A stretch of 64,000 nt of DNA from contig NC_081413.1 in NCBI RefSeq assembly GCF_030272615.1, positions 15,944,285 to 16,008,284 on the forward strand, read 5' to 3'. Position 1 is the stretch's first letter, and each line of letters begins with the position of its first letter. The position numbers and the translations under genes are program-made. Under the pieces are notes generated by a model, which saw only the letters and a program-made list of their open reading frames with translations, made no database searches and was not told the origin of the DNA. Shown here one piece after another: positions 23,652-33,770 of this stretch. The DNA is from Cryptomeria japonica. Taxonomy: Eukaryota > Streptophyta > Pinopsida > Cupressales > Cupressaceae.

Positions 23652-24516
23652 GAGCTTAGAGCTACTCAGGAGGTCGAGGGGAGGTGGAGATGGAGGTTGT
23701 GGCGGTAGGAGACTTGGCAAGAGAGGAGGGTGATTGAGAGTCCATGGAGGATTGTTTGGAGCAGTTGGCAGGGTTGGGAGACCGCGTCCTATGGGTGGGA
23801 GAGATGTTGGACGGATTGGGAGGGATACTAGCAGGACAGGGATGAGATCATCAAGAGGGTTGCCCTCTATAAGAGGAGGTATGATGAATAGACTAGATGG
23901 GGGTTGCGGGAGAGGCATTGATTTGGGTCAGATTCAACTAGACCCTAGGATTATTGCAGCTCATGGTGGAGAGGATGAGGATTCAGAGGATCGTGTTCTA
24001 CTTATTAGATGATGGGTTCTTAGAGCTACTCGGACTAAGATCCTCGCAGGTGGACAGGGAGGTGGAGGGGAGGGGATTCAGGTTCATGTGCCATAGCGGG
24101 ATTTACTAGAGCAGGATGCACCAGAGCATGATGTGCCAGAGTAGGATACCATGGATAGTCTCAGAGCACAGAATGATCAGCTTGTTAGAGCACAGGTATA
24201 GACTATCATGGTTGAGAGGGATAGAGCTGCTAGGAGACAGCAGGATACTCAGGGTCTCCTTGATCATATTCAGCAGGTTGGATCAAACACTCTCTCAGCT
24301 AATATTGTTAAAGCACTAGTTCGGTTCGAGAAGGAGACTTCTCATTGGCAACGACTATATGAGGATTTAGTCACAAAGAGCCATAGAGTACATAGCTATC
24401 ATACCACCATGTTGATGGATACTAGTAGTGGTGAAGTCATGGAGCCTCCTCAGAGGAGTGGTGATTGTGGGAGACAGGCATCTGGAGGATCTTCTCGTCC
24501 ACAGCCACATAGATGA
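23652..24516 (+). pseudogene. C-terminal part of the PMD ORF, Gly/Arg-rich and coiled coil
   Basis: Continues the PMD reading with shifted frames: 23734-24012 is Gly/Arg/Met-rich with an acidic end (EDEDSEDRVLLIR). 24208-24516 forms a charged helix (VERDRAARRQQDTQG, IVKALVRFEKETSHWQRLYEDL) and a Ser/Gly/Pro end. The tail resembles the remnant at 1428-1907. Between these parts are stops, so the protein cannot be made intact from this copy. No enzymatic motif is visible. Confidence 0.6.
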
Positions 24517-26735
24517 ACAAAGTCAGGTGGTAGTGGTACAGCACAACCGTGACTTGACTTTGAGGCACTTGTATTTTTTATCTGATATCATTGTATACTT
24601 GGACTTTTATTAAATTTTACGATGATCTATATGCAGACATGGACTCTATATGATGATCTTTTATTATGCATGTTATTCTATATGATGATGTTCTATATGC
24701 ATGCTATTCTATGTGATGATGTTCTATTTGCATTGATGATTTTTTTTCTTTCTTTTCCTTATGATTATGATCTATATGATGTAATTATAAATGTTTTTGA
24801 TTTTTGATTTTGATGACCTTGGATGCAACTGAAAATGATTACCAACTTAAATGATGTGTAAATGAAATGATCTATATGGGAATGCAAATAAACGATTGAT
24901 TTTTTTTTTGTTTTTGATGCACATGGATGCAAATGAAAATGATGTGAAAATGAAAATGTTTTATTTTATATGCAAATAATGATGAATGAATCTAAGTGCA
25001 AAGATGCAACTAAATGAGTCTAATGGATAATAAGGAACTAAAATGAGAATGATCTTAATGCAAATAATAATGATGATTACTACATGATTAATGAAATGCA
25101 CTTAATTGAATGCAAACTAATGCAATTTTTGAAATGCAACTAAATGAGTTGAAGTGATTCTAAAAATGAATGCACCTACAATGATCAAATGCAAATTGTA
25201 TTTTGTTTGTCCAAGTATACTCATAATGCAACTAACAATTAATGCTTATAATGCAGACAGATAATGAGCTAATCTAAAATGATCTAACTAAAAATTATAC
25301 TGCCATTCTTCATATGCTTGCCTTGTAACAATGCTTGATTTCATCATTGATCTTTAAAATGTTGTAAGAAAATACAAGCAACTTGACATAATGATCCAAG
25401 ATGACCCGAGTATTTCTTACATGGATTTTGATATAGCAAGTTAATACAAGCAACTTGATATAATGAGTCAAGCTGACCTGAGTATTTCTTGCAGAACAAA
25501 CAAGGATTATCTCCTTTCATGCATGAATTGAAACGTCCTCCTTGATCTTTTGTCGATTGTATCCTTAGACAAGTACATACCTTAATAAGAGATAAACCAT
25601 AAACAACAATTAAAGAAAAATAATCATACCCCATCATAGCTTCTATAGTCATGGACATCCTTGAGTCGCATAGAGTACATGATGAGAAATAAAATCAAGA
25701 TATAAACACTGAATCTTGTATGTCATTAACATGTTCTTATGGTCCTTAACTGATATAATCATCTTGATGAATGATCTTTGATAATCCTTTATTACTTGCT
25801 GGTTGATTCTTTGGTTTCTGAGTTTCACGATTCAATTATTATAAGATACCTTGATCTTCATTGCTTTGTTGCTCGTTATCTGTTTCAAAATCCTAGGTGT
25901 TTTGGGTTTTTCTAAGTTTTCTGAATGTTATGGATTTTAAAATATTAAAAAGATCACCTTACCAAAAGGAACTAGGATTTTTCCCCCAGCGGAAACAAAA
26001 ATTTATTATGGATATATGAATTGATCAAGATCCAAACCATGGCGGGATACAAATGCAGATTGATTGATTCTGATAAAATCTAAGATAGTGACTACGACAA
26101 GTGTGTCAAAGATTGATAATTGTTGGTAAGTTGCATATTTTCTCCTAATGCTTCAGAGCAATGGATGCAAAAGATGAAACAAATAAGCTAGGATATGATG
26201 GAGTCAATAAGTGTGCAAAGTGATCTCATAGATGGAAGAACTCACTTTTTAGAGAGCGCTTGTTTACCAGGTTTTCACCATCTAAATTTATTGCATTTTT
26301 TCATTTGTTTAGATTTTTTTAATTTTTTTTATTTGTTTAATGCTTCTTAGGGATTTTCTAGCTTTTCTAATTTTTACTAATTTCTTCAGGACTTTATGTG
26401 CTTTTTATTGACCATTTTCTCGAGACTTTATATCTCAAGCATAAAATTTCTCAAGATGAATAGAATTGATAGATTCATCAAACCAATCACCTTCAGGGGT
26501 AGATAACTTGTATGCTTTTGATCCATATGTTGCTACTATGACAAAAAGTCCCAGCCAATTTAGTTCAAATTTTCCCTTCTTTTCTCAGTCTTGTTGATTT
26601 CTTGGATTATCCCTTAGAACTCTATCTCCAATATGAAAAATGCGTGGCTTGACTATGTGGTTATAACTTCTTGCCATTATTTGTTGATATACTTTCAAAT
26701 GATTTGTTGTATTTTGGCGACGTTCCTAAATCAGT
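24517..26735 (-). other. non-coding spacer between PMD ORF and integrase
   Basis: AT-rich, with repeated ctatatgatgat and gatgcaaatga words (24620-25250). A roughly 72-bp segment (tacaagcaacttga..tgacc.gagtatttctt) is duplicated in tandem at about 25373-25498. A counterpart of this duplication is present in the outer element at 16060-16155. No supported gene. Confidence 0.6.
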
Positions 26736-27760
26736 TCAAGTTTTTGGAGTCAAGAGACTTGTTGCTCTTCTTCTGGTATAATACCTTTCAAGGATACTCA
26801 TAGAGAGGGTATCTCTACTTCCATGGGTAATATGGCTTATGATCCATAGACCAAACAATATGGAGTTGCCCTTGTTGGAGTGCGGATGCTGGTTCGGTAT
26901 GCCCAAAGAGCAAGATTCAGCTGAATGTGCCAATCTTTTCCAGCTTCATTAACTATTTTCTTTAAAAACTTCAAGATAGTTTTGTTTGATGCCTCAGCTT
27001 GACCATTTCCCTATGGATAACATGGAGTAGAAAACCTATGTTGGATATGAAATTGTTCACATAGCTCTTCATATCTTGATTCTTAAATGGTCTTCCATTA
27101 TCAGTGATAATGGTCATAGGAACTCCATAGCGACAGATTATATAATTAAAAATGAATGATGATATTTGTTTTCCTATCACTTTTGTTGGAGGTACTGCTT
27201 CAATTCATTTAGTGAAATATTCAGTAGTAGTCAGAATGAACTTATGTCCATTAGAAGATGAGGGATTTATCTTTCCTACCAAATCAAGGCCCCATTGAGA
27301 AAATAGCCATGATCCTGTCATAGGATATAATTCTTATGTTGGTGCATGAATGAGATTCCCATGGATCTAATATTGTTTGCATTTCCTAGCATATGTGAAT
27401 GAATCTCTCTCCATAGTAGGCCAATAGTAACCCATATGAAGAATTTTTTTAGCCAGTGTTAAGCCACTTGATTGTGTGCCACAAATACCTGCATGAACTT
27501 CATTGAGAACTTTCTCAACTTCTTCTTGTTCAATACATCTCAATAAAGTACTATCTAGACCTCACCTATATAGGATATCTGCAATAATAGTATAGTGAGA
27601 GGACTGACGGATAAAATTCCTTCTCTGATTGCGAGATAGGTCAAGAGGAAGGATATTCTCTTTTAAGTACTGATAAGTTTGATCGTATAAGGATTGGCTG
27701 GTTCCTGATATATGGAAAATTCAGTAGATATACTGGGATTGAATGGTAGAGGTTAAGATA
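26736..27760 (-). pseudogene. Ty3 integrase, inner Tat element
   Basis: Homologous to 17237-18275. The zinc-binding segment reads GICGTQSSGLTL..YYWPTMERDSF..CKQY, so one His has become Gln and the last Cys Tyr; the outer copy still has GTHSSG and CKHC. The core keeps WGLDLVGKI (first Asp) and ITDNGRPFKNQ (second Asp), but the Glu region and C-terminus are in a shifted frame with stops. A TAG at 27367-27369 lies after CKQY at the same codon as in the outer element. Non-functional. Confidence 0.85.
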
Positions 27761-27779
27761 TCTTCCATGATAAATTCGT

Positions 27780-28269
27780 AACGATGTTGATTCTCCTGAT
27801 TTTGCAAGAGAGATGCTATTGTAGCCATTGCATCTGCTACTTTATTCTCATTTCTTGGAATCTAGGTGAATGATATTTCTTTAAAGTGTTCTTTAAACTC
27901 CTCTACTTGTTGTTTATATGACATGAGCTTATCATCCTTAGTTTGATAATCATCATTTATTTGGTTGATGATAAGTTGTGAATCACCATAGACATGTAAT
28001 TCTTTGACATTCCATTCAATGGCTATTTTAAGCTCAATAGTCAATGCTTCATATTTTGTAGTATTGTTGGTGCATGGAAACCGCAGTCTATATGATTTCG
28101 AAATTGTGTGTCCATGAGGTGTGATGAAAAATATTCCTACGCCTGATCCATATTGTGTGTAAGAACCATCAAAGTATAATTCCCAAAATTTTGTACTTAC
28201 TGTCAAAATGTCTGCATTAGGAAATTCAATGTGCAAAGGCATGTCGTGTTGCAAAGGTGCTTCAGCCAA
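27780..28269 (-). pseudogene. second (archaeal-type) RNase H, inner Tat element
   Basis: Open for 135 codons with LYFDGSYTQYGSG, YRLRFPCTNN, KYEALTIELKIA, YGDSQLIINQIN and TKDDKLMSYKQQ. Catalytic Asp/Glu positions are kept (FDGS, YEAL, GDSQ). The frame ends at TAG 27862-27864, where the outer element has CAG (18349-18351), and continues beyond it with IPRNENKVADAMA. The domain follows the standard Ty3 RNase H, giving the double RNase H arrangement of the Tat lineage. Confidence 0.82.
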
Positions 28270-29700
28270 TTGATCAGCAATGACCTATCCTTTGATAGCT
28301 TTTCGGTCAACACACTCTATATCAAATTCACTCAGTATCATAACCCATTTGGCTAGTCTTCCTGTCAAGGTTGACTTGCTCAACAAATACTTTAGTGGAT
28401 CTATCTTTGCTATTAGTTTCACATAATGAATCAACATACAATGTCGCAGCTTCTGAGTTGCAAACACAACTGCTAGACATGTCTTCTCTATTGAGGAATA
28501 ATTCAGTTAATAGCCAACAAGTGTTCTACTGATATAATACACTACTCTTTCTTTTCCTTCTTCATCGTTTTATGCTAGGAGAGCTCCTAATGATACATTT
28601 GTCGCTGAGATATAGCGCAACAATGGTTTCCCTTTGGTTGGTGATACAAGTACTGGAGGATTCATAAGATATTCTTTTATTTGCAAAAAAGCTTCTTTAC
28701 ATTTCTAATCCCATTTGAATGGAATATTCTTATGTAGAAGATAGGTGAATGGATGACATCTATCTGGTAATTGAGAGACAAATCTCCTGATTGATTGCAA
28801 TCTTCCTTGTAAAGATCTCAATTGACTTATGTTCCTAGGTGACTCCATTTCCATGATGGCTCTGACCTTTTTAGGATCTACTTTAATTCCGCGAGCTGAT
28901 ATAATGTACCCAAGAAGTTTTCTAGAGGTCACTCCAAATGCACATCTCTTTGGATTTAATCTCAACTAATATCTTTCCAGCCTGTCAAAAATCTTTCTTA
29001 AGATATTCAAATGTTCTTGTCTTGTATGGGATTTTGCAACTATATCATCTACATAATCTTCCATAAATGTATGCATCATATCATGGAAAATTATCGTCAT
29101 AGCCCTTTGATAAGCCACTCCATCATTCTTAAGCTGAAGTGGCATAACATTCCAACAATAAGTTCCCCATGTGCATGTGAATGTTGTCTTTTCTTGATCT
29201 TTAGGTGCAATTATTATTTGATTATATCCTGAAAAGCCATCCATTAATGAAAACATCTCATGTCTTGTTGATAAGTCCACAATTATATCAATGTTTGGTA
29301 GCGGGAAATCATCTTTGGGACATGCTTTATTCAGATCTATGAAATCTTTATAGACTCTTATGATCTTATTTGGCTTTGACACTGGTACAATACTTGAAAC
29401 CCATTCTAGATAAGCAATGGGTCTTATGAAACCCACATCTAATAGTTTCTTCAGCTCACTTTTACAAGAAGATCAATGTGTGGATGCATCTTTCTTAGCT
29501 TTTGCTTAACTGGTTTTGCTTTTAAATCCACATTAAGATGATGCATGATAAGATCTGGATTAAGTCATGACATGTTTTTATAGGACCAAGCAAAATTTAT
29601 TTGTCCTTTTTTAAAGAATTCCATGTATTCTTTCCTCTCTTCTTCTGATAATGAGGCAGCATAATGAAGTATATTAGTATCCTTTGATGTACCAATGTTT
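28270..29700 (-). pseudogene. Ty3 reverse transcriptase and first RNase H, inner Tat element
   Basis: From 29436 to 27862 the whole stretch is one reading frame interrupted only by stop codons, not frameshifts. Motifs: FIRPIAYLEWVSSIVPVSKPN, shown in part as YLEWVSSIVPV; IDLNKACPKDDFPLPNID; SLMDGFSGYNQI; FTCTWGTYCWNVMP; and the catalytic YVDD in FMEDYVDDIVAKS. Then come LLGYIISARGIKVDP, LRSLQGRLQSIRRF, LLHKNIPFKWD and the RNase H part (LVGY, SSIEKTCLAVVFATQKLRH, DPLKYLLSK). At least five in-frame stops lie between RT and the second RNase H. It would synthesise cDNA if intact. Confidence 0.9.
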
Positions 29701-31473
29701 ATTGCTTTTGTTGGTTCTATTAGGATAGCAGATCTCTCCTGAAAATATGCACGAAGAATTTCAAACTTTCCATCTTCTGGTGCCTCAAAGAGGTTTTTAC
29801 CATCAGATACATCCTTTATTTTCCCTTTTGATTAATCTAGTGTTGCCATGAAATGGTTTTCAACAGTAGGTCTCTTTCCTTGTTTTATTTCAATTTTGCG
29901 ACTGGAAAGTTTGGCATTCTCCTAACTACAAGAAACGTTACTTGATTCTACAATGGAAGATATCTTAGGTGTTATGGGTTTGATAGCATTAAGATACACG
30001 GCTAAGTCATGATCATTGGAAAATACATCTAATTCGGGGTTTTCTAAATTATCCCAATCAATAGTTCAGGATGAAGAAGGGTAAGTCATAATCATTGTCA
30101 TCGTTAAGTGCTTCAAAGTTCATGACATAATAATCATAATTTGGCATAGAGTCAGTAATGTCATAGATGGAATGATTTTGAGAATTGTCTCTCCCAAGTG
30201 TCTTCCAATTAGTTCTAACAAAATTAGTATTAGTATTTTGTAGTTCACACTCAAATGGTTCTTCAACTGGCTTTTGTCCCTTAAATGAATGGATTGTATC
30301 AACACACATGTCTTTAATACTGCAAATTCCTTCTTGGTTATTTTCAATGACTTCATTTGCAATTTGAAGTTGGCATACTCGTGTACATGATAAAGAAGAT
30401 TCTTTTGCTAGATTTTGTCTTCTTTCAAACTCAACTTCTTCTAGACTAATAGTCAATCCTACTTGACTATTTCTTAATTCTTCTATGGTTCTGCCACATC
30501 TTGATACATCTTGTTCCTTATTTGATAAAAATATGACATTTCCAGATGCTTGATCTATCTCTATTTGTACTTCTTGTGGTGTTACTTCTTTGGCTTTGTC
30601 ATTCCCTTTCCTTTATTGTTTTGTATATGCCTCATTTCTCTAAATTCTAAGTTCTTCTCATCTTCTTTCTAACTCCATCTTTTGTTTTTTAATAGACAAG
30701 TCTTCCTCTGTAATAGCTGGTTGTTCTTCATTGTTTTCTTTACTTGATGTACTAGATAAGACATCTGGACCCCATTCATACTCGTTTGAATCTGTATCTG
30801 AACCATGGTCTAGGACTACCCCACTATACCATACAAGAATGTTTTATGGTGCAAAAAGTTCCCCGATTTCTACCATCTCTATTTTCACTGCTTCTGGAAT
30901 ATCTTGTTCAGATTCTGCATTTGCTCGTATTTCTTGAACCCATTGACAAGATTCTTCTTTCTTTTCATGTTCTTCTTGTTTCTTTTGTTTATTGGTTACT
31001 ATTTATATTGCTTGATGTACCTTTTCTTGCCAATTTTCTTCTTTAGAGACTGATTTCTTTCTCCACTTTGATTGTTGATAATTATGGTGCTTTTGATTTG
31101 ACTTTAGATATCCAAGTCCTGACTTATCTTCTTTAGATTGTGAGTGGGGACAAATTGGTTCTGAAATACCTTGATGTCATTTACCAATTGGTCCTTTTCC
31201 TTCATATCCCATTTTTTGCATGATTTCATAACCTTTGCCATATTTTTTTATGGGAATATTAACTTTTGTAGTTGTTGCTATAGTTTCATTTTCATCCTTA
31301 TACAGTCAACCAAGAATTTCCTTGTTTTTGGTTTCTTCATCAAGAGTTCCAACTCTAACAAATGTTCCATTAAACATATCTTTTGATCTCTCTGAGGTCT
31401 TTGATTGGATATTTGTAGGCTTTCCATATGACTTAGGGGAAAGTGGAAAATTATGCAAATAATATTTTCCCAT
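29701..31473 (-). pseudogene. pre-RT linker region, inner Tat element
   Basis: Low-similarity region between protease and RT. 30058-30456 is open for 132 codons, acidic at its end (ALNDDNDYDLPFFILNY), and has Glu/Asn/Ser-rich composition without a recognised domain. The 29640-29760 part matches the outer element at the insertion junction (an ERSAILIEPTK-like peptide versus ERSSILIEPIE at 37300-37340). That match let me place the insertion site in the outer pol. Disrupted by stops. Confidence 0.6.
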
Positions 31474-32343
31474 TCATTGATCATTTAATTTGAGCTTTTT
31501 CTCAAAGGTTTCCCATAACTTTTCTTGAATTTCTTTGGTAGGATATACTAATTCTTTGTTATGTGTAACTCTTGTATCTTGTGTTGGCTTCAAATTATTG
31601 AAATATTGACTAGAGTCTACAATTATAGTGATCTCTTGTCCTTCATGAATAAATTTTACACATTGATGATACATAGAAGGAATTGCTTGCATATTGTGAA
31701 TCCATGGCCTTCCCAAAAGAATGTTGTAAGAGAGGTTCAAATCTAAAACCTGACACAATGTATTCCTTTCCACAGGTCCTATTTTGATTGGTAACACCAC
31801 AGTTCCTTTAGAAGAATGTTCTGCTTCATCATAAGCCTTAATGGTTGTTTTTTTCTTTGGATCCACTGCATTTTCTAAATATCCCAAAGCTTTTATGAAA
31901 CTTAATGCACAAATGTTTAAGTCAGATCCACCATCTATGAGTATGTGTTTGACACATGTTTTATTAATGGTGACTTCAACATGTAAGGAAGCATTGTGAG
32001 GATGTTGTAAGGACACGTCATCATTTTCAGAAAATGTTAAGCAATGAGGGGCTATAAGGTGTCCCAACATGTTTTGGAACTGATCTATATCCAAGTCTTT
32101 TGAAACTGTTGTTTCCATTAAATCTTTTTCCAAATTTTCCTTATGCATATGTGAAACTTTGAGAAGTTCCAAAATTGATATTTGAGTGGGTATTCTTTGT
32201 AATTGCTCTACTAAATTGTATTGTTGTGAAGTGGATGTTGGGTCTTTTGTTATACCTGGAAAGGTGACCTTTGTTGTGCTTCTCGTAATAACATTGATTG
32301 GCTCTAAAGGTGGATTATCTTTAACAATGATAACATTTACCAA
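31474..32343 (-). CDS. Ty3 aspartic protease region, inner Tat element (289-codon open segment)
   Basis: Retropepsin-like domain that would cleave the Gag-Pol polyprotein. The centre reads LHVEVTINKTCVKHILIDGG, then SDLNICALSFIKALGY, with D-G-G in the catalytic position (the DGGS form is common in Tat/Athila elements instead of DTG/DSG). The flap/C-terminal hallmark follows: VLDLNLSYNILLGRPWIH, then MYHQCVKF. The N-terminal ~90 residues are linker. It is the longest intact stretch of this pol, but flanking gag and RT are broken, so it is an open relic rather than an independent gene. Confidence 0.82.
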   Translation of the reverse strand: MVNVIIVKDNPPLEPINVITRSTTKVTFPGITKDPTSTSQQYNLVEQLQRIPTQISILELLKVSHMHKENLEKDLMETTVSKDLDIDQFQNMLGHLIAPHCLTFSENDDVSLQHPHNASLHVEVTINKTCVKHILIDGGSDLNICALSFIKALGYLENAVDPKKKTTIKAYDEAEHSSKGTVVLPIKIGPVERNTLCQVLDLNLSYNILLGRPWIHNMQAIPSMYHQCVKFIHEGQEITIIVDSSQYFNNLKPTQDTRVTHNKELVYPTKEIQEKLWETFEKKLKLNDQ

Positions 32344-33770
32344 TCATTATATGTATAAGTGTAGTTCACTTTGGCTTTTCCTTTGTCATCTTTTAATTGG
32401 GATGGTTCACCTTTGTCATAATTCGGAAGTGGAGTTTTCCAAACTAGGTGTGATTCATTTGTCTTATGGCTATCCACTGTGATAGTTCCATTAGCGATTA
32501 GATCTTGGATAAGGTGTTTCAATCTTTGACAATCATTTATTTGGTGTCCTTTATTTCAATGGTCATTACAAAAATGATTGTCATTCCACCAATTTGTCTT
32601 GACTTGTGGTTCATAGCCTCTTGCTTCTGGTAACACAACCATTTTGTTGGCAAGAAGAGTTTTTAAAGTTGATTCCAATGGTTCTCCAATGTTTGTGAAT
32701 TCCTTCGAAGATTGGAGAAGGACTTGGTTTTATTGTTTTCTTGATTGTTATTGCTTGGGATTTGACTTGATGGATTAAAAATTGGTTGTTGTTTTGTAGC
32801 ACTATTATCATCATTTCCTCCATTGTTGTCATTCCTATTCTTTGACTAGAACTTGGGTTTGTCATTGTTGCCATTATTGTTGTTGTTGTAATAATTATTG
32901 TAAAGTTTTAGCTCTCCTTTCTTTACCATTGCGTTCTCTATTTTCAGACCATTCTTGATCATCTTGGCAAAGGAGGGAGGACATTGCATTCTTAGTCGAT
33001 AAATCATTTCACTGATAAGATTATTGATGAATATGTCCATTTTTTCTTGATCAAGCACATCTCTAGGATACCTATTAAACATGTGTTTCCATCGCTATAA
33101 GAAGATCATAAAAGATTCACCATTCTTTTTTTTAACATTGCATAAATCCAGCATTGTTATATCATTCCTTACATTGTAGGAGTATTGTGAAATAAATCTA
33201 TTCACGAGTTATTCAAAAGATTTGATTTCAAATGGTAATCTTGAAAACCACTCCATTAATTGTCCATTTAAACTCATAGGAAAAAGACGCATCAGGTAGG
33301 TTTCATCATGGGAAAATTCCACTCATAGTACAAAGCTCCCTAATGTGATCCCGAGGATCAGATTTTCCATCGTATTTGTCATATTTAGGGATCTCACAAT
33401 GTTGTGGAAATGGTACCATATTCAAATTTTTATCGAAAGGATATGGGTAGATATCTTCCAATGAATATTTCTTGGAGATTGTTCCATTTTCCATATCTTG
33501 CATCTATTGTTGTAGAGTTTGCATTTGTTGAGTAAGGTTTAACAACAGATTATCCATATAACTTCTCTTTATTTTTTCGTAAGTTCTTTTATCGCTGCGC
33601 TCTTTTCTTGTATCATCACATTCTTTTTTCGTCTCTTCATGACCTTCTTTGTTTAGATCTTCATTGTTTGAATCATCTGTGTTCTGGGTGTTACTTATCT
33701 CCGCATATTGTTTTAAGCTTTCTATGTTAAAATCTTGTGGCAATTTAGCTCCAGATTTTACCAACATCAA
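32344..33770 (-). pseudogene. Ty3 gag, inner Tat element
   Basis: N-terminal part 33504-33770 is charged (Glu/Lys/Asp-rich). 33306-33503, in the same frame after one stop, has IYPYPFDKNLNMVPFP, YDKYDGKSDPRDHI. Further frames give LMRLFPMSLNGQLMEWFSRL and, at 32846-33082, IFINNLISEMIYRLRMQCP plus an Asn-rich linker. Near 32560-32337 comes a Cys/His motif of the type FCNDH..KGHQINDC followed by RLKHLIQDLI, the usual nucleic-acid-binding end of Tat/Athila Gag. Multiple stops and frameshifts; not functional. Confidence 0.82.

Noticed and set aside
23613-23918. Pro/Leu/Ser-rich minus-strand frame over the PMD tail
   Set aside because: Shadow of the Gly/Arg-rich part of the plus-strand PMD ORF.
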